Positions 25,289-34,155 of a DNA stretch of 64,000 bases are shown here, in pieces. The stretch covers positions 1,364,001-1,428,000 of the forward strand of contig JAMLJC010000001.1 of assembly GCA_023953845.1 (NCBI GenBank), given 5' to 3'. Below the pieces are notes generated by a model, which was not told where the DNA came from, did no database searches, and worked only from the letters and a program-made list of their open reading frames with translations. The translations under genes were made by a program, and so were the position numbers. The stretch comes from Rhizobiaceae bacterium (GTDB taxonomy: Bacteria; Pseudomonadota; Alphaproteobacteria; Rhizobiales; Rhizobiaceae). Within the stretch, counting starts at the first letter, position 1; each line of letters opens with the position of its first letter.

Positions 25289-26565
25289 TGCTGCTCCTTG
25301 GCTGTGGTGGAACTCAATGCGACGCGGCTATGGGCCGGCGCCTCCTCGTCGAGGGTCTGCAGGAACGCCTCCAGCGCCGCCAGTTCCTCGGTTGCCAGCC
25401 CGAGCGGCTGAAGTTCGGAATGCCCGGCGGGCGCTGCCGGAGCGCGGTTGTAGTGGTCGACGACCTCGGCCAGCGTGCCGATCTGCCCGGCATGCATGTA
25501 GGGAGGCCTGGACGCGACGTTCCTCAGCGACGGAGCTTTGTAAGCCCGCTCCAGCTCGTGGCCATCGACGGTCATGAACCTGAGCTCCGCGCAGTCCTCC
25601 GGACCGGCGTCGCTGTAGCGGCCGAGGCAGTTGAACGGGTCGGATTTCACCGCCAGCGCGCCGGTCGCCCTTCCTGTGTCCTCGGGCAGGCCGGGTGCCG
25701 CGGGCACGCCCGTGTTGTGGAAGTGGTTGTCGGTGAAAAGCGGTCCGTTGTGGCAGTTGATGCAGCTTCCCTTGCCGATGAAGATGCGGAGGCCCTCCAG
25801 CTCCTGTTCGCTCATGATCCCGGCGTCCGGGGCCTCTCCGGACGAGAGAACCGAGGCATACCTGTCGAACCTGCTCTGGCCCGGCAGGATGCCGCGTTCG
25901 AACGCGGCGATCGCCTTCCCGACATTGGCGAACACGCGATTGACCGAATCCTTCTCGGCTTCATCCATCCTCTCCCAGGCCTCTGTCGCCTGTGGTGTGC
26001 CCTCCGGGGCGGCATGCGAAGACAGCCCCTCCAGGGCAGGAAGCGGGCCGAACACCTGCTCGTAAGGTTCCGCGTAGTGCTCCGCCACGAGCCGGGCTAC
26101 CGCAGTCCTGTCGGTGCCGTGCTCGACCGGGCTCTCTAGCGGTCCAAGCGCCTGGGACCACAGGCTGTCCTTGCGGCCGTCCCAGAAGAGCCACGGGCTA
26201 TGCCCCATCCCCGCGATCGGCATCGTCCGGCGGTTCGTGGTTCCCACGCCCCTGGCGAGGGCCAGGTCGTCCTGGAACTGCCTGTCCGGAAGATGGCAGC
26301 TCGCGCATGCCACCTTGCCATTGCCGCTCATCCGCGTGTCGAAGAACAACGCCTCTCCGAGGGTCGCCGCGGCCGGATCGTCGGCCACCTGATTGGACGG
26401 GTCTGCGGGAAGCGGCGGCAGGTTCTCCAGCGACAGAGACCCGATGAGCCTGAGTTCCTCGTCCGTCCAGTCCGGACCCGAGTCCCACGGCGTACAGGCC
26501 GCGAGAGGCAGCGCGACAAGCGCGGCAATCATGAATGTGGGACCAATTCCTGTTTTGCGTGGCAT
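25285..26565 (-). CDS. Di-haem cytochrome c peroxidase/MauG-family lipoprotein
   Basis: From ATG 26565 the protein is 426 aa. It has a lipoprotein-type signal (MIAALVALPLAAC, lipobox LAAC). Two haem c motifs are visible: CASCHLP in the N-terminal domain and CINCHNG in the C-terminal domain. GKGSCINCHNGPLFTDNHFHNTG is typical of the family. Such enzymes reduce hydrogen peroxide or carry out MauG-like oxidations in the periplasm. The gene upstream encodes a FixH/YtkA-like domain, a common neighbour of MauG-family genes. The downstream gene overlaps by 4 bases. Confidence 0.9.
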   Translation of the reverse strand: MPRKTGIGPTFMIAALVALPLAACTPWDSGPDWTDEELRLIGSLSLENLPPLPADPSNQVADDPAAATLGEALFFDTRMSGNGKVACASCHLPDRQFQDDLALARGVGTTNRRTMPIAGMGHSPWLFWDGRKDSLWSQALGPLESPVEHGTDRTAVARLVAEHYAEPYEQVFGPLPALEGLSSHAAPEGTPQATEAWERMDEAEKDSVNRVFANVGKAIAAFERGILPGQSRFDRYASVLSSGEAPDAGIMSEQELEGLRIFIGKGSCINCHNGPLFTDNHFHNTGVPAAPGLPEDTGRATGALAVKSDPFNCLGRYSDAGPEDCAELRFMTVDGHELERAYKAPSLRNVASRPPYMHAGQIGTLAEVVDHYNRAPAAPAGHSELQPLGLATEELAALEAFLQTLDEEAPAHSRVALSSTTAKEQQ

Positions 26566-26650
26566 GGCGGTTTTCCATAGAAAGCAGCGGCAAGGCATTG
26601 CAGGCGCGCCGGAAGCGCGCCTGTGCCTTCATGTGTGAAGAGGGCTGATT

Positions 26651-27103
26651 TCAGAGCACGAGATTGAAAACGGTCTCGTCCTGTCCGGCTGGACCGTCGA
26701 CCTCTACCTCGATCGTCCACCAGCCGGGCATGTTGAACTTCATCCCCTCTACCAGGTAGCGCCCTTCACCGAGGCTCTTGGTGACCTCGGGCGCTGTCGG
26801 AAGGCCATGTCCGTGCTGGGGCATGCCGCCGTCGATCGCGACCGAGGCCCCGTCGACGGGTTTGCCGTCCGCTGTCTTCAGTTCGACGGTCCAGGTATGG
26901 ATGGGCCCGACTGAGATAGGCTCCACGTTAGGACTGATCGTCGTGACATACGTTCCTCCTGCCGACGTCTTCGACAACGCCAGGTCTAGGTCGTCAGGCG
27001 GGGTCATCATCGACATCGCCGCGTACGCCAGGCCGCCTGCGGCCAGGACTGCTGCCGGGGCGATCCATAGCATCTTGCTCCACCTGCTCTTGCGATTCTC
27101 CAT
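26651..27103 (-). CDS. YtkA/FixH-like domain protein (possible separate gene inside a longer frame)
   Basis: ATG at 27103 has AGGAG 6 bases upstream and a copy of the AGCCCCTTCGTTCAA element 65 bases upstream. This suggests that the last 150 codons of the longer frame are also, or originally were, an independent gene. The product has one N-terminal membrane span (MLWIAPAAVLAAGGLAYAAM) and a beta-rich YtkA-like domain with GGMPQHGHGLPTAPEV and FNMPGWWTIEVEV. It sits directly before the di-haem peroxidase. A periplasmic redox or metal role is inferred. Confidence 0.65.
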   Translation of the reverse strand: MENRKSRWSKMLWIAPAAVLAAGGLAYAAMSMMTPPDDLDLALSKTSAGGTYVTTISPNVEPISVGPIHTWTVELKTADGKPVDGASVAIDGGMPQHGHGLPTAPEVTKSLGEGRYLVEGMKFNMPGWWTIEVEVDGPAGQDETVFNLVL

Positions 27104-27880
27104 TGGGGACTCCTGAGGATTGGGTGTCTCCATACCCGCAGGAATAGGCGATGCGGTGGGCCGAGGATTGAACGAAGGGGCTACGGGGTTCGGATTCGTC
27201 ATCCGCCAGGTGATGACGGCAAGCCATATCATCCAGGCCAGGCTCAGAACCCAGGCAGCTATGATGGCGGCGGACTGGGAGGGGGAGAAGCCTTCCGAGC
27301 CCGCTAGCCATCCCTGGGCAAGGTAGGCAATACCTGTGAGGGCCATCAGGTAAGATATCGCACGAAAATACCCGGTCGTGGCCAAGGACGCGCCGACCAG
27401 TATTAACGCCAGCCCGAGCATGAAGTCCTGGTAGCTCCTGAGGCCCCACTCCAGCCAGCGGATGCCTTCCGCTACCGCGAAACGGGCCGCCTTCTCGGCA
27501 TCCGGCGCGCTCGCCCAGGCGTTCACGGCATGTTTGAGGGCCACGCCGTCGACTGCCTGAAGGGTGCCATACAGCGCCAGCGTTGCGGCCGCAGCGCCCA
27601 TTCCGAAACGGCCGAGCCACGCCGCTGCTCCGCCCTGCAGGCGTGAAGCCGACGCTAATGTGATCAGCCCGGCGAGAAAGGTGGCCATGGCCGCGAACTG
27701 CCCGACATGCACGGCAGCCCAGATGTCGTCTCCGGCGTAGGTCGCGAATATGGCGTGATGGTCATTGGCGTCTCCGCCCGCGTGGAACTGCGTGACGGCG
27801 ATGTAGAGAACCTGTCCCGCGAGCAGCAGGCTGGCCGAAAGGCCCAGCGACGTACGCGCACCGAATGCTTCGTTCTTCAT
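26651..27880 (-). CDS. Polytopic membrane protein fused in frame to a YtkA-like domain
   Basis: From ATG 27880 (GAGGAG 8 bases upstream) one uninterrupted 409-codon frame encodes about seven hydrophobic spans (residues 10-240). A proline/asparagine-rich linker follows (NPNPVAPSFNPRPTASPIP), then the YtkA-like domain. The linker is encoded by what looks like a promoter region for the downstream domain, so the fusion may have arisen by loss of the first gene's 3' end. Whether the fused product is made is unknown. The membrane part is of unrecognised family. Confidence 0.6.
   Translation of the reverse strand: MKNEAFGARTSLGLSASLLLAGQVLYIAVTQFHAGGDANDHHAIFATYAGDDIWAAVHVGQFAAMATFLAGLITLASASRLQGGAAAWLGRFGMGAAAATLALYGTLQAVDGVALKHAVNAWASAPDAEKAARFAVAEGIRWLEWGLRSYQDFMLGLALILVGASLATTGYFRAISYLMALTGIAYLAQGWLAGSEGFSPSQSAAIIAAWVLSLAWMIWLAVITWRMTNPNPVAPSFNPRPTASPIPAGMETPNPQESPMENRKSRWSKMLWIAPAAVLAAGGLAYAAMSMMTPPDDLDLALSKTSAGGTYVTTISPNVEPISVGPIHTWTVELKTADGKPVDGASVAIDGGMPQHGHGLPTAPEVTKSLGEGRYLVEGMKFNMPGWWTIEVEVDGPAGQDETVFNLVL
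27168..27182 (-). promoter_or_regulatory. Repeated promoter element, copy at the YtkA-like start
   Basis: On the minus strand AGCCCCTTCGTTCAA lies 65 bases upstream of the internal ATG at 27103. The same 15-mer occurs 77 bases upstream of the DJ-1/PfpI gene, and a one-mismatch copy lies 63 bases upstream of 27880. It is probably an operator for a shared regulator, perhaps the AraC protein encoded in between. Confidence 0.5.
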
Positions 27881-27942
27881 GGCGATGCTCCTCGTCTCTC
27901 GACTTTGAGGAGCGCCATCTACGCTCGACGGATCGCCGTGGC

Positions 27943-27957
27943 TTGAACGTAGGGGCT
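27943..27957 (-). promoter_or_regulatory. Repeated promoter element, copy before the membrane-protein gene
   Basis: AGCCCCTACGTTCAA on the minus strand, one base different from the other two copies, lies 63 bases upstream of the 27880 start, between it and the AraC stop. Confidence 0.5.
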
Positions 27958-27978
27958 GATTGCCTTCCGTGGCGCAGC

Positions 27979-28770
27979 CTAGGCCAGCATGCGAGTGGAC
28001 TGCAGTGTATGGTCGAGCCGCAACGCTGTCGGCGCCAGCCCGAACATTCGGCGGCAGGTTCGTGTCAGGTGCGCCGAGTCCGCGAAGTTTGCGGCGTGGG
28101 CGGCCTCTGTCCAGGAGGTCCCGGTGTAGCCCAGGCCCAAGGCCCTGTTCAGCCGCGCCCATAGAACGTAGGCTCGGAACGGCACTCCGGTCTGTTCGAC
28201 GAACAGATGCCTCAGGCGGCCCTCGCTCAATCCGGCGACCCGCGCTATCTCCGCGAGCGTCAGGGGTTCGTCGAGGCGGCGCCAGATTTCTTCGATGGCG
28301 GCGACGATCCTCGCGTCCGTGGTTCGCTGGAGCGGTCCCGCGTCTCCGGCTAGTCGGGCCAGTGTTTGGGTGGCGGTGGCGGCCAGCGTCTCGTCGTCAG
28401 CCCCGTCGTTGTATTGCGCCGCCAGGGGTGTGGCCAGGCTCCGGGCCTCGTCCTCGTCCAGAGCGGCGATCGCATCAGTGCCGAACCTTTGGAGGAGCTT
28501 GCCTCCCGTCACCGATTCCGGTTCGACGAAGATTTGCGCGACCTGGTTGCCGGGGGCCTGGAAGATGTGGGGGAGGTCGGAAGGGATCACGGCTGCAGCA
28601 TACCGGGTCCAGGGCAAGGACGCGTCCGGCCTGAACTGGACAGCGCCGCTCAATCCCAGCGAGAGCTGGATCGCATGGTGGGCGTGGCGGTCGCCAGCGG
28701 CGGCCGCAAGGCCGATCCAGAGGCTGCCGCCCTCCCAGAAAATGAACCTGCCGATCCCCGCGATCTGCAT
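27979..28770 (-). CDS. AraC-family transcriptional regulator
   Basis: From ATG 28770 (GGAAGCAGG just upstream) the protein is 263 aa. The N-terminal sensing part includes HAHHAIQLSLGLSG. The C-terminal double HTH is clear: LTLAEIARVAGLSEGRLRHLF and ESWTEAAHAANFADSAHLTR-like second helix pair (TSWTEAAHAANFADSAHLTR), ending with RRMFGLAP. It probably controls the flanking genes that share the AGCCCCTWCGTTCAA element. The ligand is unknown. Confidence 0.88.
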   Translation of the reverse strand: MQIAGIGRFIFWEGGSLWIGLAAAAGDRHAHHAIQLSLGLSGAVQFRPDASLPWTRYAAAVIPSDLPHIFQAPGNQVAQIFVEPESVTGGKLLQRFGTDAIAALDEDEARSLATPLAAQYNDGADDETLAATATQTLARLAGDAGPLQRTTDARIVAAIEEIWRRLDEPLTLAEIARVAGLSEGRLRHLFVEQTGVPFRAYVLWARLNRALGLGYTGTSWTEAAHAANFADSAHLTRTCRRMFGLAPTALRLDHTLQSTRMLA

Positions 28771-28889
28771 CCTGCTTCCACCTTCGGACCAGAAGATGGA
28801 AGATAAGACGCCCGCCATGGAGCGCGCAACTCCGCGCAGATGCGAGGCCAAAGAGTGTCGGCGCGAACCCGCGCGCCTCTTGCCCGGTG

Positions 28890-29696
28890 TTATCCTGCCA
28901 CGCCCAGTTTTCGCGCATCGGCCACGAAGCCTTCGAGCGTCGACGCGGTGAAGGCAGCGATCTCCGGCCTCGCAGTGTGGAGCGATCCCCCAGGAAACGG
29001 AGGCTCGGGATCGTACTCCGCCACCAGCAGCACGGACTCAGCGAACGGCTTGCCACGGAGCTGCGCGACGAGAGACAGGCCAAGGTCGAGTCCGGCAGAC
29101 ACGCCAGCCCCGGTGATCACGTTCCCATCCACCACGACCCGCGAGTCGACGGGAGTGGCGCCGAACTCGGAGAGGAGCGGTCTCACCGACCAGTGGGAAG
29201 TCGCCCGCTTTCCATTCAACACGCCGGCGGCGCCAAGAACAAGCGATCCGGTACAGACGCTGGTAACGTAGACGGCGCGTTTAGCCCGGTCGCGAATGAA
29301 CTCGAGCGTGGCCCCGTCGCGGGCCGCCGCCAGCGTGCCGGCCGTGCCCCCAGGCGTGAACAGGACCGTCAAGTCGCGCGGACAATCATCCATGGTGACC
29401 GTTGGCTGCATTGCGACGCCAAGATCGCTGGGCACCGGGCTGAGATCCCTCTGATTGGTGACCAGATGCACCGTCGCGCCTGGCATCGAAGCCAGCGAAT
29501 GGTAGGGGCCAATCAGGTCGAGGGCAGTGAAGCCGGGATACATGAGCATCCCGATCTGCTCGTTGCCATCGAGGCGCATCCCCGACGGCAGGTCGAGCAT
29601 TGCCTCGACGGCCTCTGACGCCTCGGCACGAGTGGCCAGCGGCGGGAGCGTGGCAGCCATCAAGGCCGCCAGCAGGGTTCTGCGATCAAGTTCCAT
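28890..29696 (-). CDS. DJ-1/PfpI-family protein with export signal
   Basis: The 268-aa product begins MELDRRTLLAALMAATLPPLA, a Tat-like signal. The body has the DJ-1/PfpI fold with the nucleophile elbow VTSVCTGSLVLGAAG (Cys about residue 140) and the nearby GGTAGTL turn. The family includes glutaminase-like, isonitrile hydratase and regulator domains; with no HTH this is an enzyme-like or chaperone-like stand-alone protein. An AGCCCCTTCGTTCAA element lies 77 bases upstream. Confidence 0.85.
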   Translation of the reverse strand: MELDRRTLLAALMAATLPPLATRAEASEAVEAMLDLPSGMRLDGNEQIGMLMYPGFTALDLIGPYHSLASMPGATVHLVTNQRDLSPVPSDLGVAMQPTVTMDDCPRDLTVLFTPGGTAGTLAAARDGATLEFIRDRAKRAVYVTSVCTGSLVLGAAGVLNGKRATSHWSVRPLLSEFGATPVDSRVVVDGNVITGAGVSAGLDLGLSLVAQLRGKPFAESVLLVAEYDPEPPFPGGSLHTARPEIAAFTASTLEGFVADARKLGVAG

Positions 29697-29772
29697 GGTT
29701 GCTGTCCTTGAAAAGGAGGGGCGTGCTCATCCACGCTTCTCCTCCTCAATATCTGGCGGTGTCGCGCCTTGC

Positions 29773-29787
29773 TTGAACGAAGGGGCT
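29773..29787 (-). promoter_or_regulatory. Repeated promoter element, copy before the DJ-1/PfpI gene
   Basis: AGCCCCTTCGTTCAA on the minus strand, identical to the 27168 copy and with further flanking similarity (CCCTGT/CCCCGT just before it), lies 77 bases upstream of ATG 29696. Confidence 0.5.
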
Positions 29788-29859
29788 ACAGGGTTGGAGC
29801 TTCAACCGCCCCAAGGAGGAGACGCGCACCGCGGGACGTGCAGACGGCCTTCCAGCGGC

Positions 29860-30402
29860 TCAGGCTGAGGTGCTTTCCCGCGGTCCCTGTGCTGCGACCA
29901 TCTCCGCCGGAGTCCGACCGCTCTCAGCCTGTTTCTTCAGGGCCGCGTTCATCGCCTCGAAATTCCCTCGGAACTGCTCTGGGTCGATGAACCAGAGCCC
30001 GATGCCGCTGAACCTCTCCCCGTGAACCAGGCGGGTTCCGCGTTCATGGGACTCCAGCAGGAAGTAATGCTCGCCGTCGAAAATCCGGGGAAGCAGGAAG
30101 CGGCCTAGCCAGCGGAACTCCTTGTTCTCGTCCGCGGCAAGCACCCTGGGGCGGAAGGTCATCTGCTTTCCCTTCTGCGGCTCCATCGTGTTCTCGAGCA
30201 CGGCGCCCTGCGCGACCTCGCCCTTCATGGACACGATGAAAGGATTCCAGGAGCCGTAGGCGGCACCGTCCGTGAGGACCGACCAGACCCGCCCGGGGTC
30301 GGCGTCGATCACAACTTCCGTGGTGATCTCCCGCTCGGGAGCGAGAGTGAATGCGGTTGCGAGAGCAGCGGCTACAGCGGTGATCGAAAGCAGCGTGTTC
30401 AT
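29860..30402 (-). CDS. SRPBCC (START-like) domain protein with N-terminal signal
   Basis: ATG at 30402, with AGGGAAAA upstream, gives 180 aa; the earlier in-frame ATG at 30471 is less likely. A hydrophobic leader (LLSITAVAAALATAFTLA) precedes an SRPBCC fold: EITTEVVIDADPGRVWSVLTD and YGSWNPFIVSMKGE are typical of polyketide cyclase/START-like proteins that bind lipids. It is divergent from a LysR gene that probably regulates it. The ligand is unknown. Confidence 0.8.
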   Translation of the reverse strand: MNTLLSITAVAAALATAFTLAPEREITTEVVIDADPGRVWSVLTDGAAYGSWNPFIVSMKGEVAQGAVLENTMEPQKGKQMTFRPRVLAADENKEFRWLGRFLLPRIFDGEHYFLLESHERGTRLVHGERFSGIGLWFIDPEQFRGNFEAMNAALKKQAESGRTPAEMVAAQGPRESTSA

Positions 30403-30512
30403 GGTCGTTTTCCCTTGTAATGGCCGCTTCATCCGAAGCGGTGACCAGAACGTACGCGTCGTCTCCATCAACGGGAATTGCCTAAGAACGTTTGGCTGAT
30501 ATACGTTTCTGT

Positions 30513-31451
30513 ATGGCCATGAAGAACGACATAGGCTGGGAGTTCTGGCGAACCTTTCTGGCGGTGGCGAAGACGGGGAGCCTCTCGGCCGCCGCGCGAA
30601 GGCTGTCGCTGACCCAGCCGACGGTCGGCAGGCATGTCGACAGTCTCGAAGCGGCCGTTGGAGCCCCGCTGTTCACTCGCTCCCAGACAGGGCTGGTTCC
30701 CACTGCAACCGCCCTTGCGCTCGTTCCGCATGCCGAGGCCATGGCCGCCTCTGCAGAAGCGCTCAAGCGGACCGCATCTGGGGAGGCTGAAGCCGAAAGC
30801 GGGGTCGTGCGGCTCGCGGCCAGCGAGATCATGGGGGTGGAGGTGCTGCCCTCCTTGCTGGCGCCCTTCCGCGCGGCGCATCCTGGCGTCGTGCTGGAGG
30901 TCGCCCTCAGCAACCAACAGGAAAACCTCCTGCGCCGGGACGCCGACCTCGCAGTGCGGATGGCGAGGCCCACGCAGGAAGCTCTCGTCGCGCGAAGGAT
31001 CGGGCAGGTGCCGATTGGCCTATACGCCCACCGCAGCTATGCGGAGCGCAGGCGGCTGCCGGCGAATCCTGCCGAGATTTTCGAGCACGAGCTCATCGGA
31101 GTGGACCGGGATGCAGGCCGACTCGGCGGACTCGCCATTGCGGGTCGCCCTCTGACCCCGGACGTCTTTGGCTATCGCAGCGACAGCGACTTGGCCCAGC
31201 TTGCCGCCCTCCGCGCGGGGCTCGGAATCGGCGTATGCCAGGTTGCTCTCGCCCGCCGCAGCCCGGACCTTATCCCGGTGCTTCCTGATCAGATCCAATT
31301 TCACCTCGAAATGTGGCTCGTCATGCACGAGGACCTGAGGACGAGCCGCAGGATTCGGCTTCTGTTCGATCATCTCTCCGGCGCGCTGTCGGAATATGTT
31401 CGCGCTGCTGCGTCCCCAAGAGACGAACCAATGCTGCAACCACCGCATTGA
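30513..31451 (+). CDS. LysR-family transcriptional regulator
   Basis: Start at ATG 30513 (or ATG 30519), 312 aa. The winged HTH is at residues 5-65 (EFWRTFLAVAKTGSLSAAARRLSLTQPTVGRHV in overlapping stretches), and an effector-binding domain follows. It is divergent from the SRPBCC gene across 110 bases. The inducer is unknown. Confidence 0.9.
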   Translation: MAMKNDIGWEFWRTFLAVAKTGSLSAAARRLSLTQPTVGRHVDSLEAAVGAPLFTRSQTGLVPTATALALVPHAEAMAASAEALKRTASGEAEAESGVVRLAASEIMGVEVLPSLLAPFRAAHPGVVLEVALSNQQENLLRRDADLAVRMARPTQEALVARRIGQVPIGLYAHRSYAERRRLPANPAEIFEHELIGVDRDAGRLGGLAIAGRPLTPDVFGYRSDSDLAQLAALRAGLGIGVCQVALARRSPDLIPVLPDQIQFHLEMWLVMHEDLRTSRRIRLLFDHLSGALSEYVRAAASPRDEPMLQPPH

Positions 31452-31531
31452 GGAACGTTTCCTACCGAATGCTTGCCCACCGATGATCCGCGTCAGGAAG
31501 CCGACGCCCGCAGCGGAGAGACAAAAAGAAG

Positions 31532-32425
31532 ATGTTCCTGTGGCTCTTAGTGGCCGTGACATTGGTTGCTGCGCTCCTCCTTTGCCTGCAGGCGCTCAGG
31601 TGGCTCGACGCTCGTCGCGCTCGCTCGGCGTGGCGGAACCTGGAAAGCGCCGGAGGCCCGGGGCCTCGAAGATTCGATCCTGCCATAGTAGCCGGCTTAC
31701 CGGACCCGGCGCGCCGCTTCTTCCTTTTCACGATCAGCCCAGGCGCTCGCCTCGTGACGGCGGTTTACATCGAAATGACCGGGGAACTGAGCCTCGGCAC
31801 AAAGGCCACGCCCAACTATATGCCGATGCGGGCGCGGCAGATCGTGGCGGGAGCGCGTGGCTTCATCTGGCTGCTGCACGCTGGATCGGGGCCAATGCGG
31901 TTTTCCGGATCCGACGGCTACTTCGACGGAATCGGGTGGACCCGGTTCTGGTTGCTGAACCTGTTTCCCGTCGCGCGCGTCAGCGGGCGGGGTGATGTCG
32001 CGCGTTCGGCGGCAGGTCGGGCCATTGCGGAGTCGGTGTTCTGGGCCCCCGCGACCCTCTTGCCCGAACACGGCGTTCAATGGGAGCCGGTGGACGGCGA
32101 TACAGTGCGCGCTCGTGTCTCCCACGGCGGGCATGAACACCTGCTCGACCTGACCGTGGCAGAAGACGGGCGCCCGCTTTCGGTCCTGATCCAGCGCTGG
32201 ACCCGCGAGAACCCTCAAAGGGAATGGCGCCTGCAGCCGTTTGGGGGAAAGATCGAGGAGATTGCCGAGGTGGACGGCTATCGCCTTGCTACGCGCGTCG
32301 AGGGAGGCAACTGGTTTGGCACGGAGGACTATTTCGCGTTCTACCGAGCGCGGGCGACGCGGATCCAGAACCTGCCCAATGCTAGGCCGAGTTCCCCTTC
32401 AATCATCCCGCGGGAGCGCCACTAG
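31532..32425 (+). CDS. Membrane-anchored DUF6544/DUF6920-like protein
   Basis: The 297-aa product has an N-terminal membrane span (LVAVTLVAALLLCLQAL) and a soluble body with DPARRFFLFTISPGARLVTAVYIEMTGEL in short conserved segments, GYFDGIGWTRFWLLNLFPV and EVDGYRLATRVEGGNWFGTEDYF. This pattern matches a widespread family of unknown function that I recall as DUF6544/DUF6920. It follows the LysR gene in the same direction. The 209 bases after it (32426-32634) hold nothing I recognise. Confidence 0.6.
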   Translation: MFLWLLVAVTLVAALLLCLQALRWLDARRARSAWRNLESAGGPGPRRFDPAIVAGLPDPARRFFLFTISPGARLVTAVYIEMTGELSLGTKATPNYMPMRARQIVAGARGFIWLLHAGSGPMRFSGSDGYFDGIGWTRFWLLNLFPVARVSGRGDVARSAAGRAIAESVFWAPATLLPEHGVQWEPVDGDTVRARVSHGGHEHLLDLTVAEDGRPLSVLIQRWTRENPQREWRLQPFGGKIEEIAEVDGYRLATRVEGGNWFGTEDYFAFYRARATRIQNLPNARPSSPSIIPRERH

Positions 32426-32634
32426 GGGATCGAGGACGATAGCAACTGGGTCGCCGAGAGCGCCCCGCCTGCTGACCGGCCGCTTCTGCCAGGCAGCACC
32501 TAAGAACTGGGAGCCCGGTTCCGGCCCACACCTAAACTAGAAATTGGTCGCTTCCGAGCGACAGCTTTCGAGAAGCGACCGGAGGTCGCCGAACGGAAGT
32601 AATGGGGTCGGAAGCGGTCGCTGTAACTTGAGCC

Positions 32635-34155
32635 TTAGCCAAAGATCCCATGCAGGAACCAGTGGTGCGATCCCGTTTCCGGATCTTCGCCGTCACCGGC
32701 GCGATAGATCCAGTACCTCTCCCCGGCATCGTCCTCGACCCGGAAGTAATCCCTGACTGCCGCCAGTTCGGCATCGCGCTTCCACCACTCCCCGAATACA
32801 CGCTCGGGGCCATCGGCGCGGCGCACCCGCCTGCGGACCCCGCGCCAGGTGAAGGTGGCGGGAGGATGGTCCGGGAGGAGCGCCACCGTCTCGATCGGCT
32901 CCGGCTTGGGGAGCAGTCGCGCTGGTCGTGGCCACTGGCCTGTCCACGTCTCATCGAGTTCCGGAGCGAGAGGCGGAATCCTTGCCATGGAGCGTTCAGG
33001 CACATCGCTCTGGACGGGTGCGACGCGGAACAGGCGTTTGCTGCCCACCCGGTTCGCCAGGACGTCCACAAGGTCGGAAACGTCTGGTGTGCTAGGCTCG
33101 ACTAACGACGACGGTGATTGGCTGGCAGCGAGCGGCTGCACCATGGTGGCGGCCAAGGCTAGGGTTTCGATGCCGAAGCCTGGATCGATCTTCTCGACCT
33201 TGTCGCATAGCATCCGCGACAGGCGTGCGCGGTCCCTGGTCGGCATGGCGGTGCCGATGCGGATGACCTGCCGGAGGCTGTCCACCCGCTCGCAGATGAG
33301 GTCGAGTCGGCGGGCGCCAAGACCGCGCGTTTCCAACTCTAAGCAAAGCTTGCCGACGAGAGTGTCGATGTAGCGCTTGATGGTCTCTGCCGCGCCGATG
33401 GGTTCGGCGAAGGACCTGCGGACTTCCGCCACATCCGCGGGACGCCCGGGACTGATAGGCTCCGCTAGCGCACCAAGCGCCTGGTCGATGCGCCGCCAAG
33501 GCTCGGGGCCGAACCGCAGCGTGGTGGGCGCACGCGGCCGCGACATGAGGTCGGCCACCGTCTCCAGGCCGAGTCCGTGCATCTCCGCCACCACCGTCGG
33601 GTCGATCCGAAGTGCCGCGACCGGGAGAGGAGCCAAGGATTCACGGCCGTGTTCCGCGGCGACGATTACGCTGGGGGAACGGCCATACCGAGCGACGGCA
33701 TGGGCGAGGCCCCATGTGTCGGCCACTCCAATGCCGCAGGCATAGCCCGCTTCCGTCAGGCGGCGGCAGAGATCCTCGAGGAGTGCCTCTTCGCCTCCCA
33801 GAAGGTGGGCTGCCCCTGCGATGTCCATTACGATGCCATCAGGAGCATCGGCCGCGACGACGGGCGTGTACCGGAGTGCCCAGAATGCCAGCCGCTCCAG
33901 AGCGTCGGCAACACCTTCAGGGTCGGCGTTCTCAATGCGCAGGCCCGGAACCAAGACCTGCGCCTTGGCGAGGGGCATGCCCGGGCGGAGTCCTTGCCGA
34001 AGGGCGGATTCATTGGCGGCCGTGACGACCCGACGGCGACCGTTGGACCCTGCAAGCACGAGCGGCTGGTCAGCCGGAAGCGTATCGCCGCCCAAGGCCC
34101 GTCTGAACCGATTCGTTGGAAAGTTCGCGAGGAAGACCGAGACGACCCTGCTCAT
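32635..34155 (-). CDS. imuB: ImuB, Y-family polymerase-like mutasome protein
   Basis: From ATG 34155 the protein is 506 aa. It begins VVSVFLANFPTNRFRRAL, where active Y-family polymerases have a catalytic aspartate motif; this is the inactive ImuB variant. It retains the Y-family organisation (GLRPGMPLAKAQ, GIVMDIAGAAHLLGGEE, GLAHAVARYG, helix-hairpin region GLGLETVADLMSRP) and a C-terminal extension. ImuB links the beta clamp, ImuA and DnaE2 in SOS mutagenesis. It overlaps imuA by 86 bases, so they are co-transcribed from the LexA-controlled promoter. Confidence 0.92.
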   Translation of the reverse strand: MSRVVSVFLANFPTNRFRRALGGDTLPADQPLVLAGSNGRRRVVTAANESALRQGLRPGMPLAKAQVLVPGLRIENADPEGVADALERLAFWALRYTPVVAADAPDGIVMDIAGAAHLLGGEEALLEDLCRRLTEAGYACGIGVADTWGLAHAVARYGRSPSVIVAAEHGRESLAPLPVAALRIDPTVVAEMHGLGLETVADLMSRPRAPTTLRFGPEPWRRIDQALGALAEPISPGRPADVAEVRRSFAEPIGAAETIKRYIDTLVGKLCLELETRGLGARRLDLICERVDSLRQVIRIGTAMPTRDRARLSRMLCDKVEKIDPGFGIETLALAATMVQPLAASQSPSSLVEPSTPDVSDLVDVLANRVGSKRLFRVAPVQSDVPERSMARIPPLAPELDETWTGQWPRPARLLPKPEPIETVALLPDHPPATFTWRGVRRRVRRADGPERVFGEWWKRDAELAAVRDYFRVEDDAGERYWIYRAGDGEDPETGSHHWFLHGIFG

